10,578 nucleotides of DNA from CAZVEV01 sp964625865 (GCA_964625865.1 CAZVEV010000218.1:1-10578), one strand, 5' to 3'. Shown: positions 1 to 7,625, counted from the first letter of the stretch. Program-made: numbers and translations. The notes: generated from the letters alone by a model not told the origin.

Positions 1-94
1 CGGCAGAAGTGGCGAGGTCATCTGAATGTCGGAGGCTTCGCCTGAACGGTTACTCTTAGGGATTACGGTGCTCCGTGCGGTACGGGGCACAGAC

Positions 95-118
95 GCGGAA
101 CCATTTGCGGGACCATTT
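95..118. repeat. Tandem 12-bp duplication upstream of the first gene
   Basis: GCGGAACCATTT is followed directly by GCGGGACCATTT, two 12-bp units differing at one base. The pair ends 18 bp before the chosen ATG at 137, so it lies in the probable promoter or leader. It could be a simple slippage duplication or a tandem protein-binding site; nothing in the sequence decides between these. Confidence 0.5.
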
Positions 119-136
119 ACTGACAGGGAGCACGCC

Positions 137-1261
137 ATGAGCAAATCACTCGCACACCTTCTGATTGCAGCCATTGTGCTGACGTCTCCGGCATTTGAGG
201 CCCGCGCGGGCGAAGCGGCGCAGATGTGCAAATTCGAGCAATTCGCCAAGCTCGTCAAGGTCACGCCCAAGCAGCGGAAGGCCATGGAGAAGATCCTGGC
301 CGACCTGGACGGCGAGCTCAAGGGCTGGGACAAGACGAACAGGGCCAAGATCGGCGCGCTTGAGGCCGAGTTGGCCAAGGCCCGCAAGAGCCGCAACATG
401 CAGGCCCTGTGCAAGATCATGGCCAAGAAGCAGGCCCTCCAGGCTGAACGGGCCAAACTGGCCAAGCCGGTCAAGGGCAAGCTCGTCGCCGAACTGAGCA
501 CCGCCCAGCGGGTGGTGTGGGAAAGCGACATGCTGTTCCAGGAGATGCACAAGTGTTTCAGGTCGTTCCGACCGGACCAGGGGCAGGTGGGGGAGATTCG
601 CTCGCGGTCCGACGTGGCGGGCAAGGCGACGGCGGCCCTGCGGGCCCAGGGCAAGGCCGACGAGATTGCCAAGGTCAAGACCTACCTCAGGCGGGGAATC
701 GTCCAGGAGGTGCTTACACCGCTGCAGCGCCAGAGATTCGGCGGCTCGGGGGGCAAGTACGCCTCGGATGTCAGAGAGACCGCCGCCCAGCGCGCCGAGC
801 GGATCAAGCTGGCGGCCATGGGGTTCGCGGGCAAGCGCCTGGGGCAGGACATCGACAGGAGCAACAAGGCGGTGAAGGAGGCCGTGGAGGAGTCCGAGGC
901 CGCAACCGACAAACGATGGACCAGCGGCATTGCCACGGGCAAGATGGTTGGAGGCAGGGAACTGATGGAACTGGTCAACGCCAGTCGCAGCCGCTCAGGC
1001 GCCGACACGCTGCCCGGCCACACGCAGTTGAACTTCTCCGCCCAGGCCAAGGCCGACGAGCTGAACGGCAAGCTGAAGCAGAACAAGCTGACCGCATACA
1101 GGGGACTCTGGGAGCACGGCTGCTGGGTCGTCGGCCCGAGCACTCCGGAAAGCGCCTTCCGTTCGCTTCCGAGGCATCTCGGGTTTACCGGGGGCAACTA
1201 TGACTCGGTAGGCGTGGGCAGGCGGGGCAAGGCGTGGGTGGTCATGTTCGGCAATAAGTAG
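137..1261 (+). CDS. Exported LTxxQ-type helical protein with C-terminal CAP/SCP-like domain
   Basis: This 374-residue protein starts with a Sec signal peptide (residues 1-24, probable cleavage after ARA) and should act in the periplasm or outside. The ATG at 137 is preferred over an in-frame ATG at 26 because it puts the signal peptide at the N-terminus and has GGGAG upstream. Residues 25-270 are charged and helical, rich in Lys, Ala and Glu, with three motifs like the LTxxQ signature of Spy/CpxP-type periplasmic proteins: VTPKQ (42-46), LSTAQ (120-124) and LTPLQ (193-197). Residues 273-374 resemble a short CAP (SCP/PR-1) domain: ELMELVNASR, AQAKADEL, TPESAFRSLPRH and the closing YDSVGVG...WVVMFG strand. 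The usual GEN motif appears as WEHG, keeping one Glu, and the His of the SPxH segment is kept. The function is unknown. The CAP call is good on pattern; the Spy-like call is weaker because long helical proteins often carry such motifs. Confidence 0.85.
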   Translation: MSKSLAHLLIAAIVLTSPAFEARAGEAAQMCKFEQFAKLVKVTPKQRKAMEKILADLDGELKGWDKTNRAKIGALEAELAKARKSRNMQALCKIMAKKQALQAERAKLAKPVKGKLVAELSTAQRVVWESDMLFQEMHKCFRSFRPDQGQVGEIRSRSDVAGKATAALRAQGKADEIAKVKTYLRRGIVQEVLTPLQRQRFGGSGGKYASDVRETAAQRAERIKLAAMGFAGKRLGQDIDRSNKAVKEAVEESEAATDKRWTSGIATGKMVGGRELMELVNASRSRSGADTLPGHTQLNFSAQAKADELNGKLKQNKLTAYRGLWEHGCWVVGPSTPESAFRSLPRHLGFTGGNYDSVGVGRRGKAWVVMFGNK

Positions 1262-1277
1262 CGCGGGTGTCTCGTCG

Positions 1278-1319
1278 GTCGACCCCGGGGCAGAGGCCTG
1301 GGGCTCTTCGGGGGTCGAC
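1278..1319. terminator. Inverted repeat, possible terminator of the LTxxQ-CAP gene
   Basis: GTCGACCCC (1278-1286) is exactly complementary to GGGGTCGAC (1311-1319), giving a 9-bp stem with a 24-nt loop that holds a smaller AGAG/CTCT pairing. It begins 17 bp after the stop codon at 1261 and faces a converging gene, a usual place for a terminator. There is no T-tract, so a standard intrinsic terminator is not shown; the structure could equally be an operator or chance in GC-rich DNA. Confidence 0.35.
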
Positions 1320-1408
1320 GGCGGCAACGTGTCTTGTGTTCGGCCGGACCGTCTGGCACGCACGGAGAGGCGGCCTGAGGGACGATCTTTCGGCCGACGG
1401 GGTGAGGG

Positions 1409-1422
1409 GTGCGTTCGCGCAC
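1409..1422. other. Short hairpin with TTCG tetraloop
   Basis: GTGCG and CGCAC flank TTCG, forming a perfect 5-bp stem closed by a UUCG loop in RNA read from the plus strand. The closing pair is G-C rather than the extra-stable C-G. There is no T-tract. It may help fold or protect the 3' end of the upstream transcript, but a five-pair stem arises easily by chance at this GC content. Confidence 0.25.
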
Positions 1423-1581
1423 GGCATGCGGCTACGGGGCGGCTACGGAGCTTGGCCGGGACGCTCCGGTTGGGGCTGTTGACCTCGCCTGCGGTACAGG
1501 CACGTCTCAGTTCAGCCGCTGCGCGGAATCCACAACCTGCCTGCCCAAGCGCAGATCGCAAACATAAGGTCTACAACCGCT

Positions 1582-4392
1582 TCATCGCTTGTCTTCCGGC
1601 AGCGGGGGGATCGTGCTGATCGCCTGGGCGAAGGTCGGCACGGGGCGGAAGTTGGGGTGGTCCTTATACTGGAGGTTGCGACGGCCCCACCAGGAGCCGT
1701 AGTACTGGGCGTTGGTGTCGACCCAGTTGGTGATCTTCAGCAGGTCGGCCGGGGGCAGATTGATCTTCTTGTGCTTCTCGGCCAGTTCGGCGGCGATCTT
1801 GGCGTGTTCCGGATTCGCCAGCTTGACCTTGCCCTTGCTGTGCATCGCCACCAGGACACTCGCGTGCGAGCCGATGGCTTTGGGGGGCATGTACTTGACG
1901 CTGGAACCGCCCGGATAGTAGCTGCTGATGCCCGTTTTGGGGTGGTTCTCGCCGATCGTCGGCCCGACAAGCTCGAACCGCCTCCGGCCCTTGCCCCTGC
2001 GCCGTTCGGGGATCAGGTTCTCGTATGACCTGCTGAACCGCACCGTCAGTTCGCCCGTCAGGTCGAGGTCGCCCTTGGGCTTCTCGCCCGAGTGACACTT
2101 GACGCAGTGCTTGTCCAGCACGGGCTGGACGTCGGACGGGTAATGCAGCGGGCGGGCGCCGACCGTCTCGCCCGGCTGGGGGCCGGGCACGGACGGGGGG
2201 CGCTTCAGCGCCAGCGTGCCGCGTGCGGGCTTGACCGTCGCAGCGGTCTGCGGCGTCTCGTGACAGCCGATGCACGCCCGCCGCTCGCCGGGCATGTAGT
2301 TGACGTACGTCCGCTCGGTCTGGATGGACATGTAGTTCGCGTCGAGGACCTGGAACGAGATGTTGCCCTTGGCCGGCACGACAAAGTGAGCCGACCCGTC
2401 GGCCTCGACCGGCACCACGCCGTGCTGGACCTTCAGCGCCAGGTGCGTGTCCTTGGTGATGCACACGTGCTGCTGGTCGTACCCGTCGCCCCCCCACCGC
2501 CGGCGGGCCGACCAGAACCGCGGGATTTGCTCCAGGATGCGGATGTACTTCGCCTCGCCGCGCGTGATCCCTTCCATGCCGTGATACACGTCGGTGACCA
2601 CGCAGACGGCCTGGTTCTTCGCCGCAAGGTCCTTGTTCAGGACGGTCGGCAGGACCGGCGGGCGCTTGCGGGGGCGCAGGGGCATCGGCTGCCAACACGA
2701 GATGGCCTTGTCGCGATAGAACAGGCTCACCTTGCCGGTCTCATCCAGCAGGTACAGGTCGTAGCTGGTCGAGTCGGTCCAGGCGGGTCCGGCGGGCTTG
2801 TGGGCGACGAGGAAGTGCTTTTCGCTCAGCGGCAGCGGGTCGCGGAACAGCGGGCCTCTCCCCGAGCGGTCGTTCTTCCACGGCCCGTCGCCGTCGCGGA
2901 AGGCAAAGCCGCCCTCGCCGCGGATATCCACGTAGGGCGTCATGTACGTCATCGGATCGCGCGTGCGGATGGGACGGCTCATGTCCAGGCGAATCACCGT
3001 GCCCACGCCCGCCTGCGGGTAATGCGGCGTGCCGCAGACAACGTACTTTCCCGCCTGGTCCGGGATGGGCCGGCCGAAGATCAGCGTCGGCGGAAGCGAC
3101 AGGGTGGCCCCGTAGACCTCCGCCGACCCGCTGCCGTCGGGGTTCATGGCCCAGAGGCACTTGACGGAGACGGCGCCCTTGTCGAAATACTCCCACCGCG
3201 TGTAGAGGACCCGCCCGTCCTCGAGCAGCGCGGGGGCGGCCTCGCTTACCGAACTGTTGGTCAGCTTCCGCATGTTCTTCCCGTCGCCGTCCATGCGGTA
3301 CAGCACGGTGGTGGTGAAGTCGTCCGGCCCGTTGCACAGGATGCCGTACTGGCACCGCGTGGAGATAAACGCGATCCCGCCGTCGGGCAGATAGCACGGG
3401 TGCATGTCGTCCGTGCCGTGATGATAGCCGCGCGACAGCTTGTACTTCTTGATCAGCTCGGCTTCGTCAGCCGGCGGGAACGTCAACTGGCGCAGCGACG
3501 TTCCGTCGACGTTCACTTCGTAGATACGATAGCCTTCCAGTTCGGCTTTCTTGTAGCAGAACACGATGCGCCTGGCATCGAAGGACAGGTCGAACCGGCC
3601 GAACACGCCGCCGGTCATCTCCGGCAAGATGTCGCGGACCGACCCGTCGGCCAGCGAGAGCACGCACAGATTGCCCCCGGGAAGCCAGCGGCTGTTGAGG
3701 TACTCGGTGTAGTAGTGGTTCGACGTGTAGCTGTTGCGCTTGATGAAGACGACCTTGTCGGTCTCGCCGAGCAGGCCCCGGACGGCCTGGCGGTTGGCGG
3801 CGACGGTCTGGGGATCGACCTCCTTGAGCGGCACCGGTGGCGCTGCGGGCCTCTTGCCGCGGCGCGGAGAGCGAGCCGTGACCTTCGGCTTCGGCAGGAC
3901 CGACGCCTTGGGCGGGGTCTTGTCCGTCGAGACGACCAGGCCGAGGAAGTGAGGCATATGCCCCCCCGCCGACAGGCGAATCGTGTTGGCGCCCTTGACC
4001 AGGTCGAACGGTCCGCAGGTGCCCCACTTCAGGGCGCTCCCGTAGAACCCGCCGGTGGTCTGGCCCAGAACCGACTTGCCCACCACCTTGCCGCCCACCG
4101 TCAACACGCACGGCCGCGGCTGGCCCGACGCATAGCGGAAGTGGATGTAATGCGGCCCGGCCTTGCTGATCTTCGCCGTCCATTGCTTGAAACCGCCTTC
4201 CCCATTGCAGACTGAAAGCCCGCTCCATTTCTCGTTGGCCGGCACGACGCGACGGTCTTTGTCGCTCATGTTCGCCGCCGGTATCACGACCTGCCCGGCC
4301 CGCCCGGCCGAAGCCGACAGCAGCACCGACAGGATCATCGGGAAGACCAGCTTTCTGAATGAACGGGCTCGGCTGACTCGCGGTATCCGCAT
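1582..4392 (-). CDS. HzsA-related exported dihaem protein (carbohydrate-binding-like, TolB propeller, cytochrome c)
   Basis: This 936-residue protein has a basic n-region and a hydrophobic core ending ASAGRAG (about residue 33). The ATG at 4392 is chosen over an in-frame start at 4494 because GGAG lies 8 nt before it and the signal peptide then begins the protein. Residues 34-156 look like a galactose-binding-type beta-sandwich. Residues about 216-486 hold PD40/TolB-like propeller repeats (VDGTSLRQLT, GDGKNMRKLT). Two haem c sites follow: CIGCH (707-711) and CVKCH (763-767). The order propeller, haem domain, C-terminal haem domain matches the hydrazine synthase alpha subunit, and proteins of this type are common in non-anammox planctomycetes. 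No beta or gamma subunit is nearby, so hydrazine synthesis is not implied; an extracytoplasmic redox or carbohydrate-linked role is a guess. Cys347 and Cys353, in a CQYGILC segment, could be metal ligands. His843 is a candidate second ligand for the C-terminal haem. Confidence 0.88.
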   Translation of the reverse strand: MRIPRVSRARSFRKLVFPMILSVLLSASAGRAGQVVIPAANMSDKDRRVVPANEKWSGLSVCNGEGGFKQWTAKISKAGPHYIHFRYASGQPRPCVLTVGGKVVGKSVLGQTTGGFYGSALKWGTCGPFDLVKGANTIRLSAGGHMPHFLGLVVSTDKTPPKASVLPKPKVTARSPRRGKRPAAPPVPLKEVDPQTVAANRQAVRGLLGETDKVVFIKRNSYTSNHYYTEYLNSRWLPGGNLCVLSLADGSVRDILPEMTGGVFGRFDLSFDARRIVFCYKKAELEGYRIYEVNVDGTSLRQLTFPPADEAELIKKYKLSRGYHHGTDDMHPCYLPDGGIAFISTRCQYGILCNGPDDFTTTVLYRMDGDGKNMRKLTNSSVSEAAPALLEDGRVLYTRWEYFDKGAVSVKCLWAMNPDGSGSAEVYGATLSLPPTLIFGRPIPDQAGKYVVCGTPHYPQAGVGTVIRLDMSRPIRTRDPMTYMTPYVDIRGEGGFAFRDGDGPWKNDRSGRGPLFRDPLPLSEKHFLVAHKPAGPAWTDSTSYDLYLLDETGKVSLFYRDKAISCWQPMPLRPRKRPPVLPTVLNKDLAAKNQAVCVVTDVYHGMEGITRGEAKYIRILEQIPRFWSARRRWGGDGYDQQHVCITKDTHLALKVQHGVVPVEADGSAHFVVPAKGNISFQVLDANYMSIQTERTYVNYMPGERRACIGCHETPQTAATVKPARGTLALKRPPSVPGPQPGETVGARPLHYPSDVQPVLDKHCVKCHSGEKPKGDLDLTGELTVRFSRSYENLIPERRRGKGRRRFELVGPTIGENHPKTGISSYYPGGSSVKYMPPKAIGSHASVLVAMHSKGKVKLANPEHAKIAAELAEKHKKINLPPADLLKITNWVDTNAQYYGSWWGRRNLQYKDHPNFRPVPTFAQAISTIPPLPEDKR

Positions 4393-4619
4393 GGGTCTGT
4401 CTCCATCGCTGAGGATGCACAGGGCAAGGGCGAACAGGGCGGGCAGGCCCACGGGGCTATCGCGCATACGAAGCCCGCGCCCTGTCATGCCCATTGGTGT
4501 AACGGCCCGGAGGCGGGCAGGTGTCGCCGGCGGTCACGATCTGCGCTGCACCGTCATGGAAAGGAGATGCCCCTCCCTCCGCCGGTAGCGTACAATATGG
4601 CCATACGCGGAAAGGGCAC

Positions 4620-4640
4620 ACGGCGATGCGTGATCGCCGT
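4620..4640. promoter_or_regulatory. 8-bp hairpin or operator candidate
   Basis: ACGGCGAT (4620-4627) pairs perfectly with ATCGCCGT (4633-4640) around the 5-nt loop GCGTG. It sits in the divergent spacer, about 50 bp before the promoter-like TTGACT. It could be a dyad operator serving either gene or a hairpin in a leader RNA. No T-tract follows on either strand, so a terminator is less likely. Confidence 0.3.
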
Positions 4641-4688
4641 CGGTTTCCCTGGTCCCCCATACCCGTTCCGCAGAGCCCTTTGGCGGTG

Positions 4689-4717
4689 TTGACTCCTGCG
4701 ACGGCGGCGACTATGGG
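4689..4717 (+). promoter_or_regulatory. Putative sigma-70-type promoter for the acetyltransferase pair
   Basis: TTGACT (4689-4694, five of six matches to the -35 consensus) is followed after exactly 17 bp by TATGGG (4712-4717, matching the first three -10 bases). Transcription would begin near 4724, leaving a leader of about 55 nt before the ATG at 4778. The weak -10 keeps this tentative. Confidence 0.35.
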
Positions 4718-4777
4718 GCCCAAACCGCCCTGCTGAGACTGCCCGGGAAGTAGTGCTCCGCAGGGAGTGAACAAGAG

Positions 4778-5197
4778 ATGAACATCAGACCGTTTGAGCC
4801 AAGTGACGAGCCGGCCGTTGTGCAGTTGTGGACGGACTGCGGCCTGGTTGTTCCGTGGAACGACCCGCACCGGGACATCCGGCGCAAAGGCGCGGTGCAG
4901 CCCGAGATGTTCCTGGTCGGATGCGTGGACGGCCGCATCGTTGCGACCGTCATGGCCGGATACGACGGCCATCGCGGCTGGATCAACTACCTTGCGGTCC
5001 ATCCGGATCACCGGCGGGCAGGTCTGGGCCGACGCATTATGGGCCATGCCGAACGCCTTCTCCGCGCGGCGGGCTGCCCCAAAATCAACCTGCAGGTCCG
5101 CGCAAGCAATGCTGATGTGATCGAATTCTATAAGCGAGTCGGCTTCCGGACCGATGACGTGTTGAGTTTCGGCAAGCGGCTTGAATCTGACGAATGA
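4778..5197 (+). CDS. ypeA: GNAT family acetyltransferase, YpeA type
   Basis: This 139-residue cytoplasmic protein belongs to the GCN5-related N-acetyltransferases, which transfer an acetyl group from acetyl-CoA to an amine. It shows the run typical of E. coli YpeA: PWNDP (26-30), GYDGHRG (61-67), a beta-4 strand with VHPDHRRAGLGRR (74-86) containing the acetyl-CoA pyrophosphate-binding RxxGxG loop, GCPKINLQV (99-107), and FYKRVGF (117-123) before DVLSFGKRL. Length and end points fit the family. The start has AGGGAG ten bases upstream. The physiological substrate of YpeA is not known to me, so only the chemistry is assigned. A second acetyltransferase follows 48 bp downstream on the same strand, and the two are probably co-transcribed. 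No link to the neighbouring polysaccharide genes is evident. Confidence 0.93.
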   Translation: MNIRPFEPSDEPAVVQLWTDCGLVVPWNDPHRDIRRKGAVQPEMFLVGCVDGRIVATVMAGYDGHRGWINYLAVHPDHRRAGLGRRIMGHAERLLRAAGCPKINLQVRASNADVIEFYKRVGFRTDDVLSFGKRLESDE

Positions 5198-5245
5198 ACG
5201 GCGGATGGGATGTCCGGTACCCCAATCTGTCGTTTTGAGGAGAGC

Positions 5246-5761
5246 ATGATAAGCATACGTGAAGAACGGCCGGCCGACCTGGCCTCAGTTCGCGCCGTCA
5301 ACGAGGCGGCTTTTGAGGGGCCCGTGGAGGCGAGGGTTGTCGACATGATCCGGTCGGCCTGTCCCGCTGCGGTGTCTCTTGTCGCGGAGGACGACGGCCA
5401 GGTTGTCGGACACATTCTCTTCAGCCCCGCGGTCATCTCAGGCCCCGACGGAACGGTGGAGGGGATGGGGCTTGCCCCGATAGCCGTGCTGCCCAAACGC
5501 CAGCGCCAGGGAATCGGCACGATGCTCGTTCGAGCCGGGCTCGACATCCTTCGCGAGCAAGGCTGTCCGTTCGTCATCGTGCTCGGCCACCCGGAGTTCT
5601 ACCCCCGGTTCGGATTCAGACCTGCATCGGCCAGCGGCCTGTCCTGCCAATGGGACGGCGTCCCCGACGACGCGTTCATGCTGCTCGCGTTCGACGAGCG
5701 CCAACTGGCCGGCGTGTCCGGTGTCGCAAGATACCGCGACGAATTCGACCAGGCGATGTGA
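5246..5761 (+). CDS. GNAT family acetyltransferase, YhbS-like
   Basis: This 171-residue protein is a second cytoplasmic GNAT enzyme, close in pattern to YhbS-like N-acetyltransferases. It begins with the usual ISIREERPADLASVRAVNEAAF, keeps the beta-4 strand GLAPIAV (75-81), has the acetyl-CoA loop RQRQGIG (85-91), and then GHPEFYPRFGF (114-124), a hallmark of this subgroup. The ATG at 5246 is preferred over an in-frame ATG at 5210: it has AGGAG just upstream (spacing of only 3 nt, rather tight) and matches where homologues start. It follows the YpeA-type gene by 48 bp without an obvious promoter, suggesting one transcript. The 3' end lies 31 bp from the end of a converging sulfatase gene, with no clear terminator between. 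The substrate is unknown; YhbS-like proteins are only broadly annotated as acetyltransferases of amines, small molecules or proteins. Confidence 0.92.
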   Translation: MISIREERPADLASVRAVNEAAFEGPVEARVVDMIRSACPAAVSLVAEDDGQVVGHILFSPAVISGPDGTVEGMGLAPIAVLPKRQRQGIGTMLVRAGLDILREQGCPFVIVLGHPEFYPRFGFRPASASGLSCQWDGVPDDAFMLLAFDERQLAGVSGVARYRDEFDQAM

Positions 5762-5792
5762 GGCCCGGACGTGGTCCGCGCAGTCCTGGACG

Positions 5793-7625
5793 CTACAGTC
5801 CGTTGACCTGCGCGATGCGGGCCAGGATGCCGATGCCGTAGCGGCCTCTCTTGCTGCCGCCTTTGGTGAGGAACTTCTTGACCATCGGGAAGGCCGGCTC
5901 GCCCATCCAGTCCAGGACGTTGTGGAGCATGCTCTTGCACTGGGTGCCCTGGAACAGCAGGGACTCGAGGCAGGCCAGGCCTTCGGTGTCGTGGTCCAGC
6001 TTGACCAGCGTCCAGGCGGCCATCATCCGTACTTCGTGGGACTCGTCGGCCAGAGCCTTCTTCAGCACGTCGACCGCCGGGGCGGCGCCCTTGTCCAGGA
6101 GGTGCAGCCCGACGACTGCCCACCAGCGCATGCCCTCGTCCTTGTCCGACATCGCCTTGGACAGGGCCGCCAGGTTGCCCTTGTCCCTCGCCAGGGCCCG
6201 GTCGGCGGCATCGAGGTAGGCGCCCAGCGGATAGAGCTTCGGGTTGCGCACCATCTCATAGATCGTCAGATTGTTCGCCGCGGCGCGGCGCACCCGCATC
6301 TGTTCGGGCAGGAGCCCGGAATCGAACAGCTCGAGCTGTTGCTTGCGGAGGGCAGCTTTCAACTCGGCGATCCTGGCCTGGTGTTCGGGCTTGTCGATCA
6401 GGTTGTGGACGTTATCGAAGTCCCTGGCGTTGTCGTAGAACTCCTCGCTGACGCGCGGGCGGAAGAACCGCCCCGTGATGGCGTTGGTCTTGCCCGCCCG
6501 GTGGTGCTGCTCCCACGCGGGGGTCGCGGGCGCCTTCCAGAGATATGCCAGGTGCTGCCCCGCCGGCGCGTAGGGCATGTAGTTCTTGTGATACGCAAAA
6601 CGCTTGCCCCGAACCATGCGAACGCAGTCAAGCCGCTCGTCAGCCCGTTCGCGAAAGCCGAGATGGTATTTAGGTTCCGGCTCGGCCCCGTCACCTAAAA
6701 ACACCGTTCCCTGAAACGTGTCGGGAATCTCCGCGCCGGCCAGGGAAAGCCACGTCTTCGGCATGTCGATGAAGCTGACCAGGCGGTCGACGGCCATTCC
6801 GGGCCTGGCTGCCGGATAGAGATGTTTGAGCTTCGCGGGAATGCGGATGACGAGCGGACAGTGGATTCCGCTGGCATACACGAAGCGTTTGCTCCTGGCC
6901 ATCACCCCGCCGTGGTCGGAGTTGTAGATGATGATCGTCTCGTCGTACAGCCCGTCGGCCTTCAGCGCGTCGATGCACTTCTTGACGTTGCTGTCCATTC
7001 TCTCGACCGCGTCGGCGTACTTGGCGTAGTTCTGCCGGATGACGGGAAGGTCGGGATGATAGGCCCACAGCTTCATCTTGGCCGGATCGTTTCGCGTCTT
7101 GGCGACGCTGCCGTGGGCGCGGCTTTCGTGGCTGTCGCCGATGTTGACCACGGCGAAGAAGGGCTGCCCCTTCTTGCGCATGCGCCAGCCGTAGCGTTCC
7201 CTGCCGCCCTTGTAATCCCAGCAGGCCTTGTCGTCGCGCCCGCCGATGTTGTAGTCGGTCTTGCCCGGGTTCGACGTGTGGTAGCCCGCCTTCTTCAGCA
7301 GATCGGGATAGTACTTGATCCTGTCGTGCGGGATCCTGTTGCGGCTGCGCATCGGCTGCGTGCCGTTGGAAATGCCATACATCCCCGTGATCCAGCAGGA
7401 CCTCGTCGGGGCGCAGACAGCCGCGTTGTCGAAGCAGTACGCGTAGCGAAAGCCCTCTTCAGCCAGCTTGTCGATCGCGGGGGTCCTGGCGTTGGTCCCG
7501 CCGTAGCAACTGACCCACGAAATGCCGTTGTCCTCACTGGTGATCCAGAGAATATTGGGCTTGCCTGCCGCCGTCACCGTCCCGCAAAGCGCCAGAGTGG
7601 CAAGGGCAATGATTCGCATCGTCAT
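5793..7625 (-). CDS. Secreted type I sulfatase with C-terminal HEAT-like repeats
   Basis: This 610-residue protein carries a Sec signal peptide (1-20, ending VTAA). The start at 7625 has AAGGAG six bases upstream; the frame stays open much farther upstream, but that part has no signal. The sulfatase core runs from PNILW (23) to about 420. CAPTR (71-75) is the CxPxR site whose Cys71 would be converted to formylglycine. Metal-site residues are E31-D32 and D237-H238 (SDHG), with Lys246 near the sulfate site. The ARxKRFVYxxGIxxPL segment and a PMRSR run near residue 91 suggest an N-sulfoglucosamine-sulfohydrolase-like group, but the substrate is not certain. Residues about 462-605 form HEAT-like helical repeats (for example AVDVLKKALADESHEVRMMA), as in many planctomycete sulfatases, probably a protein-interaction module. 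It is divergent from the small gene and second sulfatase. Maturation needs a sulfatase-maturing enzyme not encoded here. Confidence 0.93.
   Translation of the reverse strand: MTMRIIALATLALCGTVTAAGKPNILWITSEDNGISWVSCYGGTNARTPAIDKLAEEGFRYAYCFDNAAVCAPTRSCWITGMYGISNGTQPMRSRNRIPHDRIKYYPDLLKKAGYHTSNPGKTDYNIGGRDDKACWDYKGGRERYGWRMRKKGQPFFAVVNIGDSHESRAHGSVAKTRNDPAKMKLWAYHPDLPVIRQNYAKYADAVERMDSNVKKCIDALKADGLYDETIIIYNSDHGGVMARSKRFVYASGIHCPLVIRIPAKLKHLYPAARPGMAVDRLVSFIDMPKTWLSLAGAEIPDTFQGTVFLGDGAEPEPKYHLGFRERADERLDCVRMVRGKRFAYHKNYMPYAPAGQHLAYLWKAPATPAWEQHHRAGKTNAITGRFFRPRVSEEFYDNARDFDNVHNLIDKPEHQARIAELKAALRKQQLELFDSGLLPEQMRVRRAAANNLTIYEMVRNPKLYPLGAYLDAADRALARDKGNLAALSKAMSDKDEGMRWWAVVGLHLLDKGAAPAVDVLKKALADESHEVRMMAAWTLVKLDHDTEGLACLESLLFQGTQCKSMLHNVLDWMGEPAFPMVKKFLTKGGSKRGRYGIGILARIAQVNGL

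Larger units (their letters stand above)
1262..1581. other. Non-coding convergent gap
   Basis: This 320-bp GC-rich stretch separates the stop codons of two converging genes. Reading frames that cross it show no recognisable domain, no good ribosome-binding site and no signal peptide. It contains one 9-bp inverted repeat and one short TTCG-loop hairpin, listed separately. I see no tRNA, no transposon end and no clear gene remnant. Confidence 0.6.
4393..4777. other. Divergent intergenic spacer
   Basis: This 385-bp gap lies between the divergently read HzsA-related gene and the acetyltransferase pair. The first 100 bp are open in the HzsA-related frame but are better read as its leader. The rest has no recognisable coding sequence. 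It holds a promoter-like pair and an 8-bp hairpin, listed separately, and the ribosome-binding site AGGGAG (4762-4767) for the acetyltransferase. I found no convincing promoter for the HzsA-related gene. Confidence 0.55.

Noticed and set aside
26..136. Earlier in-frame ATG for the LTxxQ-CAP protein
   Set aside because: It would put 37 residues ahead of a normal signal peptide and has no ribosome-binding site; the tandem 12-bp repeat in this stretch also suits non-coding DNA.
1329..1619. Possible small gene in the convergent gap
   Set aside because: The translation is Arg/Gly/Ala-rich without domain or ribosome-binding site and runs into the end of the HzsA-related gene.
2092..4215. A 707-residue open frame on the plus strand opposite the HzsA-related gene
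   Set aside because: It is a GC-rich antisense shadow: its translation is an Arg/Val/Asp/His-rich low-complexity string with no domain, while the minus strand has a signal peptide, propeller repeats and haem motifs.
1582..4392. Hydrazine synthase proper (anammox)
   Set aside because: No beta or gamma subunit or other anammox gene is nearby, the residue four positions after the first CxxCH histidine is Gln, and HzsA-like proteins are common in non-anammox planctomycetes.
4457..5047. A 196-residue minus-strand frame across the divergent spacer
   Set aside because: It overlaps the conserved YpeA-type gene in antisense and has no domain or usable start.
4778..5761. Toxin-antitoxin pair of the GNAT-toxin type
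   Set aside because: Both proteins are acetyltransferases matching YpeA- and YhbS-like families; there is no small DNA-binding (RHH-type) antitoxin partner.
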